A stretch of DNA of 11,085 bases. Origin: Lachnospiraceae bacterium UBA4381. Lineage in GTDB: Bacteria; Bacillota; Clostridia; Lachnospirales; Lachnospiraceae. Where the stretch lies: the NCBI GenBank assembly GCA_002391105.1, contig DGRT01000071.1:1-11085 (forward strand), read 5' to 3'. The position numbers were made by a program, and so were the translations under genes. Below the pieces are notes generated by a model that saw only the letters and a program-made list of their open reading frames with translations, was not told the DNA's origin and made no database searches. Positions 5,780-11,085 of this stretch are shown here, in pieces (within the stretch, counting starts at the first letter, position 1; every line of letters begins with the position of its first letter).

Positions 5780-8700
5780 ATGACAGAGCTTCTATATGCG
5801 AAGTACAATTCCCATAGAAGACCTGAATTTCAGCTCACTACCAGCATAGTTCTGGAGGATGGGGTGAAGAAGGTTATAAAGAGGGCCGCCGGAAAAAAAG
5901 CCGGGGGTCAGCTTGAGGTTATAAGGAATAATTATAAGCTTCTGTCAGACTATTATTATGATATAAAGGTTATCCCATATAAGGATGTGCCGGATAATAC
6001 AGCCCTTGAATTTGAATTTGTAAATGGCAGGTCTATACTGGCGGGGATTGATTTTGAGAAGGATGATATTTCACTTCTGGTTGCCAAGCTCACAGCAGTA
6101 ATGGGTAAGCTTTTGGATGTGAAGGACAGATACAAATGCAGCTTTCGTGTGACACCGGAATTTGAAAATGTATTTGGGATTGCTGATGAGACAGGACAGG
6201 TATCGGATAAAATCATTCAGGGAGACGGGGAGAAAAGTCGGGGTACTAATGAAAGTAAATATGACTGGAGTGTACTGGAAAACGATGCGGCTCTTACAGT
6301 CGCCAACCTGGACAGCATATTCAGCAATTTCATAGATGTAAATGGAACTATCACCTGCATAGATTATGAATGGGTGCTGGACTTTCCTGTGCCGGTGGAC
6401 TTCCTCAGATACAGGATGTTAGTTTACCTCTTTGACGAGAAGGCGGCATATATCAGCCGTAGAATAGAGAGAAATGACTTCATAGAGCGTTTTGGAATCA
6501 GCAGAGATAAGATAGCGGTTTATCAGTCGATGGAAGAAGCATTTCAGGAATATGTGCATGGAGAAGGAAGAAAGTATATCTATCTTCCAAGATATCAGAA
6601 AAATCTTCGTGATGTGCGGGACGCAGCCGCAGAGATAAATGAGAAGAATCGCCTGATAGAGACAAAGGATATTCATATCTCAAATCTTGAGAACATGATA
6701 AAGGATCTTAGGGCGGAGGCTGATACTGCCAGAGCAGAGGCGGATAAGCAGAAGAGATTTGCAGAAAAGCATCTTAGTGCAGCTCAGGAGCAAAGTGAAA
6801 GAGCTGAGCAGCTTGAGCAGCAGAAGCTTGAGCTGGAGAAGGCAGTCATTGACAGGGATTCCCAGATCATAAATCTGTCATCGAGACAGCAGAAGATCAA
6901 GAAATCGCTGATGAATCCATTTTACGGGTTCTATATGGTGCTGAGTTATATTCCGTCAAAGATAAAGAGAAAGTCGGAAGCTAAAAAGCAGAGAGAAATG
7001 GAAATAGCGGCAGAAGAAGAGGCTCGAAGGAAGGTGCTGATGGAGGAAAAAAGAAAGCAGGACAGATACCAGCAGCTTCTGGATGAGACAGAGGGAAACT
7101 ATGCCCGCTGGATAGAAGAGCAGGAGGCTGGGTACGACCACACGGAGGTATTTGATTATAATCCTCTTATTTCTGTGGTGGTGCCTGTTTATAACGTGGC
7201 AGATGAATATCTGATAGACTGCATCGAGTCAGTAAAGGCGCAGTATTATACTAACTGGGAGCTGATACTGGTAGATGATGCGTCAACTATGGAGTCAGTC
7301 AGAAAGACACTGAAAAAGGTAGTGAGGGAGCATAAGCTTAATAAGCTGAGAGCCTTCTTCGGTATAGCACCCAAAACACTCACGGGGGGTGCAGACAGGA
7401 TTAGTGGCAATTCATACATTAACAGTGACAGCACATATATTAACAGCGACAGCACATATACTAATAGCGACAGCACATATATTAACAGCGATAATATAGG
7501 AGTGGGTGCTGCCGGTGATAATCAGAAAAGCTCCGGCAAGACTTCAAAAAAAGAGGTAAATGGTCGAATCAGGGCTATATACAGAAAGGAAAATGGTCGT
7601 ATATCAGCCTGCACTAACACAGGACTAGATGCTGCAGCGGGTGAATATATAGCATTTATGGACTGCGATGATACCATAGCTCCATTTGCGCTTTATGAGG
7701 TGGTGAAGCTGCTGAATAAGGATAGAAGTCTGGACTTTATCTATAGTGATGAGGATAAGCTGGGGCTTCAGGAGAACGATGAAGAGAGGAGAGAAAAGTG
7801 GATCCGTGAAACCCCATTTTTCAAGCCAGACTGGTCTCCGGATACCCTTATGTCTTATATGTACACGTCACATCTTGGAGTATATAGAGCAAGTCTCGTA
7901 AAGGAGGTTGGCGGACTCAGATCCGAGTTTGATGGCTGTCAGGACTATGACATGACGCTCAGATTTACAGAGAAGACTGATAAGGTAGGGCATATCTCCA
8001 AGATTCTGTATCATTGGAGACAGATACCGGGTTCCACAGCGGCAGACCCTGAGGCAAAGGACTATGTAAAGGAGGCAACCAGAAAGTGTAAGGTTGAGGC
8101 TCTTAAGCGTAGAGGTCTGAAGGGCGATGTGGAGTGGCTGCCGGACATTTATCAGTACAGGGTAAGATATTTTCCTGAAGGGGCAGAGCTTAGAACATCC
8201 GGATCAGAATCGGGAAATAAGTCAGTAAATAACCACGGTAATGCAGAGACTACTGCTTCAGAGGACAGAACGATAGTAATTAACGGGAAGAGTAAGGTAA
8301 GCGTAGTTATTCCTTCCAAGGATAACCCGGAGATACTGAGACAGTGCATCTCTTCCTTTGTGGAGAAAACAGACTATAAGAACTATGAATTTATAGTCGT
8401 AGATAATGGAAGCAGTGATGAGAACAGGGCGAAGTATGAAGAACTCCTCAGATTCTATGGAGAGAGAGCGCGCATTTCAACTAAGTATATATATGATAAG
8501 CAGCCCTTCAACTTCTCGCGAATGTGTAACACCGGCGCAGCAGAGGCTACAGGGGAGTATATACTGTTCCTGAATGATGATATCGAGATCATAGAACCGG
8601 AGTGGCTGGACAGAATGCTGGGACAGGCTGAGCTTCCGACAACCGGTGCAGTGGGAGCCAAGCTTCTCTATCCGAATACAACTCTTATACAGCATGCAGG

Positions 8701-9778
8701 AGTAATCAATATCGAAAGTGGTCCTGTGCATATATTTGCAAAGATGGACGATACTCCAAGCTACTACTTTAATAAAAACAAGCTGGACTTTGATATGCTG
8801 GCGGTTACTGCGGCATGTCTTCTGGTCAAAAAGGACAAGTTTGACGAGATAGGTGGTTTTGACGAGAATCTGGCTGTGGCATATAATGACATAGACCTTT
8901 GCTTCAAGCTGGCAGAGGCCGGATATTATAATGTTATCAGAAATGATGCAGTGCTGTATCATCACGAGTCACTCAGTCGTGGGGATGATACTATGGATAG
9001 TGCCAAGTTCGCACGACTTATGTCTGAGCAGGAGAAACTGTACGAGAAGCATCCGCTGTTTTCAAATGATCCGTATTATAACGAGAACCTGACGCAGCTA
9101 GACTGTGACAGCAGTGTTTACTATGACAAGGATGTACAGTACAGTATTGAAGCTGTTCAGCTTGTAACTGAAGGGGAAGATATTGGTATTGCAGTAGAGC
9201 AGCCTGAGACTGAGGGAACAGTGTTACCATCAAATACAACTGCTTTGAAGTATCATATTCCGGAAGTGGCAGAAGAATATGATGCGGATATCTACGAGCG
9301 GGATGAGAGCGCATTTGAAAGATATACTATTCATGGAGGTATTAACTCCTGTGTAGTTGACTGGTGTATCTATATAGAAGGCTGGGCTCTGGAGCGTGGG
9401 CAGGATGATAACATGGAGGTATATCCGAGTGTTATTCTCTGGGAAGAAACGACTAATCCGGAAGCGACGGAGACAGACTCTTCTCAGATAAATGCAACTG
9501 AGACAATCTCTTCCCAGATACAAGCATCTGAGTCAATTTCTTCCCAGATAAATGTATCTGAGGAGGGCAGGGATCAGAAGGCTCCTCGTGTATTCAGGAT
9601 TTCAACGACAAAGGTTCATCGAAGAGATGTACCACAGACATTTAATATGGAAACAAATGTGGAATTTGCAGGCTTTAAGCTCAGGCTTGATAGGAATGCT
9701 ATACCGGATGGTATATATAAGATAGGCATACTGTATAAAAATACGCTTGTATGGACTAACAAAAAGTTAAAGCACTAA
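5780..9778 (+). CDS. Kinase-like / coiled-coil / dual GT2 glycosyltransferase fusion
   Basis: A 1332-residue cytosolic or membrane-associated protein starting at ATG 5780, with only a weak AGG ribosome site. (a) Residues 1-265 look like a protein-kinase/APH-fold phosphotransferase: VIK Lys34, helix-C Glu46, hinge LEFEFVNG (76-83), catalytic loop NLDSIFSN (176-183; Asp178, Asn183) and DFG-equivalent IDYEW (194-198). (b) Residues about 275-375 are a charged heptad-type coiled coil, followed by aromatic/basic 378-398, a possible membrane-surface helix, and a further charged helix to 450. (c) Residues 462-780 are GT2 domain 1: VVVPVYN, LVDDAS (497-502), DCDD (628-631), YSDEDK (655-660), QDYD (721-724). 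(d) Residues 839-1095 are GT2 domain 2: VVIPSKDN, VVDNGSSD (873-880), LNDD (931-934), NDIDLCFK (1036-1043). (e) Residues about 1180-1332 are a beta-rich tail. Polar inserts interrupt a, c and e. Both GTs keep their DXD-type acids, so a chain-building enzyme is likely. The kinase call is from motifs only. Confidence 0.85.
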   Translation: MTELLYAKYNSHRRPEFQLTTSIVLEDGVKKVIKRAAGKKAGGQLEVIRNNYKLLSDYYYDIKVIPYKDVPDNTALEFEFVNGRSILAGIDFEKDDISLLVAKLTAVMGKLLDVKDRYKCSFRVTPEFENVFGIADETGQVSDKIIQGDGEKSRGTNESKYDWSVLENDAALTVANLDSIFSNFIDVNGTITCIDYEWVLDFPVPVDFLRYRMLVYLFDEKAAYISRRIERNDFIERFGISRDKIAVYQSMEEAFQEYVHGEGRKYIYLPRYQKNLRDVRDAAAEINEKNRLIETKDIHISNLENMIKDLRAEADTARAEADKQKRFAEKHLSAAQEQSERAEQLEQQKLELEKAVIDRDSQIINLSSRQQKIKKSLMNPFYGFYMVLSYIPSKIKRKSEAKKQREMEIAAEEEARRKVLMEEKRKQDRYQQLLDETEGNYARWIEEQEAGYDHTEVFDYNPLISVVVPVYNVADEYLIDCIESVKAQYYTNWELILVDDASTMESVRKTLKKVVREHKLNKLRAFFGIAPKTLTGGADRISGNSYINSDSTYINSDSTYTNSDSTYINSDNIGVGAAGDNQKSSGKTSKKEVNGRIRAIYRKENGRISACTNTGLDAAAGEYIAFMDCDDTIAPFALYEVVKLLNKDRSLDFIYSDEDKLGLQENDEERREKWIRETPFFKPDWSPDTLMSYMYTSHLGVYRASLVKEVGGLRSEFDGCQDYDMTLRFTEKTDKVGHISKILYHWRQIPGSTAADPEAKDYVKEATRKCKVEALKRRGLKGDVEWLPDIYQYRVRYFPEGAELRTSGSESGNKSVNNHGNAETTASEDRTIVINGKSKVSVVIPSKDNPEILRQCISSFVEKTDYKNYEFIVVDNGSSDENRAKYEELLRFYGERARISTKYIYDKQPFNFSRMCNTGAAEATGEYILFLNDDIEIIEPEWLDRMLGQAELPTTGAVGAKLLYPNTTLIQHAGVINIESGPVHIFAKMDDTPSYYFNKNKLDFDMLAVTAACLLVKKDKFDEIGGFDENLAVAYNDIDLCFKLAEAGYYNVIRNDAVLYHHESLSRGDDTMDSAKFARLMSEQEKLYEKHPLFSNDPYYNENLTQLDCDSSVYYDKDVQYSIEAVQLVTEGEDIGIAVEQPETEGTVLPSNTTALKYHIPEVAEEYDADIYERDESAFERYTIHGGINSCVVDWCIYIEGWALERGQDDNMEVYPSVILWEETTNPEATETDSSQINATETISSQIQASESISSQINVSEEGRDQKAPRVFRISTTKVHRRDVPQTFNMETNVEFAGFKLRLDRNAIPDGIYKIGILYKNTLVWTNKKLKH
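7415..7492 (+). repeat. 21-nt tandem repeats inside GT2 domain 1
   Basis: Units at 7415-7435, 7436-7456 and 7457-7477, plus a partial copy at 7478-7492, encode YINSDST-type heptads (residues 546-570). They sit in an insert of about 65 residues between the LVDDAS nucleotide-binding motif and the RIRAIYRKENG strand. Ordinary GT2 domains need only a short helix and loop there. The unit is a multiple of three, so expansion keeps the frame. Confidence 0.9.
9464..9553 (+). repeat. 30-nt tandem repeats near the C-terminus of the GT fusion
   Basis: Three units (9464-9493, 9494-9523, 9524-9553) plus a degenerate start of a fourth encode ATETDSSQIN-like decapeptides, residues 1229-1258. They split the C-terminal beta-rich domain between VILWEE (1218-1223) and RVFRIST (1270-1276), most likely in a surface loop. 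Confidence 0.9.
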
Positions 9779-9846
9779 TTGGCTGCTATAAATCAGATAT
9801 GTAAAATTAACACGCACAATGCCCAAATTGACAACAATAATAGGTG

Positions 9847-9864
9847 GTTGCCTAAACTGGCAAC
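9847..9864 (+). other. Hairpin downstream of the GT fusion gene
   Basis: GTTGCC (9847-9852) pairs with GGCAAC (9859-9864) around a 6-nt loop. CTGGCAA is repeated directly just after it, so a shifted pairing is also possible. No U-tract follows; the transcript end is more likely the terminator at 9880. Confidence 0.45.
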
Positions 9865-9879
9865 TGGCAAGGCTTGATT

Positions 9880-9911
9880 GCTATAGTTGTCATTTGAACT
9901 ATGCTTTTTTG
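9880..9911 (+). terminator. Intrinsic terminator after the export/GT operon
   Basis: The stem is GC, a bulged T, and ATAGTT (9880-9888), pairing with AACTATGC (9897-9904), followed directly by TTTTTT (9905-9910). It lies 102 nt after the GT fusion stop and should end the operon that begins at 1537. Confidence 0.8.
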
Positions 9912-9922
9912 TAAAATATAAT
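9894..9922 (+). promoter_or_regulatory. Sigma-A promoter for the CapD-type gene, overlapping the terminator
   Basis: TTGAAC (9894-9899), a 17-bp spacer and a perfect TATAAT (9917-9922). The -35 box lies in the loop and 3' arm of the preceding terminator, and the U-tract is in the spacer. The predicted start near 9929 gives a leader of about 155 nt before ATG 10086. Confidence 0.75.
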
Positions 9923-9928
9923 GGGTTA

Positions 9929-10085
9929 GCAATCGGCAAGGATGAAGTGAAACCTTCACAATCTTCCTGCTTTATGTAAACCGTAAGGGGGGGGGTAGTA
10001 CAAATAAGGCTATCCTCTTTGTTTTTATCTAGTGAAGTTAATAAAAAAGGCTATTCGGGCCATACAATCAGGGGATGATGGTTTA
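9929..10085 (+). promoter_or_regulatory. Structured 5' leader of the CapD-type gene
   Basis: The leader contains a two-part hairpin: outer GCAAGGA (9936-9942)/TTCCTGC (9964-9970) and inner GTGAA (9947-9951)/TTCAC (9955-9959). Next come a run of nine G (9987-9995) and a terminator-like hairpin, ACAAA-TA-AGG (10000-10009)/CCT-C-TTTGT (10014-10022), leading into TTTT. The Shine-Dalgarno AGGGGATG is at 10070-10077. The early weak terminator suggests attenuation, but no known riboswitch class is recognised. Confidence 0.5.
9987..9995 (+). repeat. Nine-base poly-G tract in the leader
   Basis: An uninterrupted G9 in an otherwise AT-rich untranslated leader, 58 nt after the predicted transcription start and just before the terminator-like hairpin. 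Runs of this length slip readily during replication, so the length may vary between cells. Confidence 0.85.
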
Positions 10086-11085
10086 ATGAATAAGGAGCAA
10101 TTAGAGGGAAAACTGAAAACTAGAAAATGGAGGACTATATTCTATAATGTTCTTCTAATCTGCTATGATATAGTTGCTGTAGCATTGTCATATTTTCTTG
10201 CCTTATGGTTTAGATTTGATGGTAAGTTCTCGCTGATTCCACGAGATTATCTTGACGCATTTCTAGTATTTATTCCGATATATATAATTATATGTTTTGT
10301 TATTTTTTACATATTGAATCTGTATAAGAGCTTATGGAAATATGCCAGTGTAATCGAAGCTGTAAGGGTATTTATGGCTACATTAATCACAAGTACTCTG
10401 CACGTTATTCTTATTACGGCTTTTGTAAAAAGAATGCCTATCTCATATTATTTCTTTGGGGCGATCTTCCAGTTTGGATTTCTGATATTTGCAAGATTTG
10501 CCTATCGTTTTATCCTTCTAGTGAGAAACAGGTATAACAGAAATGAAGATGCGCTGAAACGTGTAATGATCATCGGGGCAGGAGAAGCGGGAAGAAGCGT
10601 TATCAGAGAGATAAACCGATCAGATGAGCTGAATGAGATTCCTGTATGTGTTATGGATGGCGATCAGTCCAAATGGGGAAAGCAACTGGAGGGTGTACCT
10701 ATCGTTGGAGGACGAGAGAGTATATTGCTATCAGTAGAAAAGTATAAGGTTGAGAAGATATACTATGCAATCCCATCTTCATCCAAGAAGACACAGAGAG
10801 ATATTCTTAGTATATGCAACGAAACAGGTTGCGAGCTTAAGACACTTCCAGGTATATATCAGATAGCAAATGGCGAAGTAGATATCAAAGCGATGAAGGA
10901 TGTAGCCATAGAAGATCTGCTGGGACGTGAACCTGTCGAAGTTAATATGCAGCAGATATATGATCAGATATCAGGCAAGGTGGTTCTGATAACCGGAGGT
11001 GGAGGCTCCATCGGCAGCGAGATAGCACTTCAGGTAGCAAGGCATAATCCAAAGCGGCTGATAATATTTGATATATATGAAAATA
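10086..11085 (+). CDS. Membrane nucleotide-sugar 4,6-dehydratase/epimerase, CapD/FlaA1/WbpM type (partial, 3' end outside window)
   Basis: The visible 333 residues are about half of a family that usually has 600-650. These enzymes convert UDP-HexNAc to a 4-keto-6-deoxy (or epimerised) sugar used as an early or initiating residue of surface glycans. Start ATG 10086 has AGGGGATG 8-9 nt upstream. Residues about 19-42, 56-79, 93-113 and 121-146 are four membrane helices, the typical N-terminal membrane domain. Residues 160-170 (VMIIGAGEAGR) begin the first nucleotide-binding-like domain, and FxxxP-free linker residues 276-296 (EDLLGREPVEVN) match the family's usual junction. Residues 298-312 (KVVLITGGGGSIGSE) are the NAD(P)-binding glycine motif of the catalytic SDR domain. 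The catalytic Tyr/Lys or Met/Lys lies beyond the edge, so dehydratase and epimerase cannot be told apart. It has its own promoter and probably starts a second biosynthetic unit. Confidence 0.93.
   Translation, partial: MNKEQLEGKLKTRKWRTIFYNVLLICYDIVAVALSYFLALWFRFDGKFSLIPRDYLDAFLVFIPIYIIICFVIFYILNLYKSLWKYASVIEAVRVFMATLITSTLHVILITAFVKRMPISYYFFGAIFQFGFLIFARFAYRFILLVRNRYNRNEDALKRVMIIGAGEAGRSVIREINRSDELNEIPVCVMDGDQSKWGKQLEGVPIVGGRESILLSVEKYKVEKIYYAIPSSSKKTQRDILSICNETGCELKTLPGIYQIANGEVDIKAMKDVAIEDLLGREPVEVNMQQIYDQISGKVVLITGGGGSIGSEIALQVARHNPKRLIIFDIYEN

Noticed and set aside
8477..8965. Minus-strand ORF of 162 residues inside the GT fusion
   Set aside because: It overlaps conserved GT2 domain 2 motifs on the + strand; its translation shows no domain and it has no upstream signals.
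10334..10537. Plus-strand ORF of 67 residues
   Set aside because: It is out of frame within the CapD-type gene, whose frame is open from 10086 to the window edge with four membrane helices and Rossmann motifs.

Overview
The window looks like a chromosomal cell-surface polysaccharide locus from a low-to-mid GC Gram-positive, probably a Lachnospiraceae-type clostridium. This rests on the moderate GC content, strong AGGAGG-like ribosome binding sites, consensus sigma-A promoters, and the style of the protein families; the genus cannot be assigned from sequence alone. All supported genes are on the + strand.

Layout: (1) 3-302, the Gly/Ser/Thr/Pro-rich C-terminal tail of a gene entering from the left. 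(2) 337-924, RmlC (dTDP-4-dehydrorhamnose 3,5-epimerase), supplying dTDP-L-rhamnose. (3) 925-1536, a long non-coding gap with an inverted repeat, a perfect TTGACA-17 bp-TATAAT promoter, about 115 nt of structured transcript and a strong intrinsic terminator; this is an unassigned leader or small RNA. (4) 1537-3012, a Wzm-type polysaccharide ABC permease with an extra N-terminal membrane-anchored ectodomain. (5) 3199-4869, the Wzt ATPase with a repeat-built linker and a C-terminal Wzt-type carbohydrate-binding domain. (6) 4886-5743, a SAM-dependent methyltransferase. (7) 5780-9778, a 1332-residue protein combining a protein-kinase-like phosphotransferase, a coiled coil, two GT2 glycosyltransferase domains and a C-terminal beta-rich domain. 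(8) 9779-10085, terminator, promoter and structured leader, followed by (9) 10086 to the end of the window, a CapD/FlaA1-type membrane nucleotide-sugar dehydratase/epimerase that runs off the right edge.

How they may work together: methyltransferase, then kinase, then coiled coil is the domain order of E. coli O9a WbdD, the enzyme that caps an ABC-exported O-polysaccharide with methyl phosphate and sets chain length with its coiled coil. The Wzt carbohydrate-binding domain reads that cap. Here the methyltransferase is a separate gene, and the kinase and coiled coil are fused directly to two predicted chain-building glycosyltransferases, next to a Wzm/Wzt pair whose Wzt has the binding domain. 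The inferred system is a Gram-positive, single-polypeptide synthesise-measure-cap machine for a probably rhamnose-containing glycan. The kinase and coiled-coil calls come from motifs read by eye and are the key points to test.

A second theme is that Wzt, the methyltransferase and the kinase-glycosyltransferase all carry polar low-complexity inserts. Several are made of in-frame tandem DNA repeats (45 nt, 21 nt, 30 nt) placed in loops or linkers of conserved domains.
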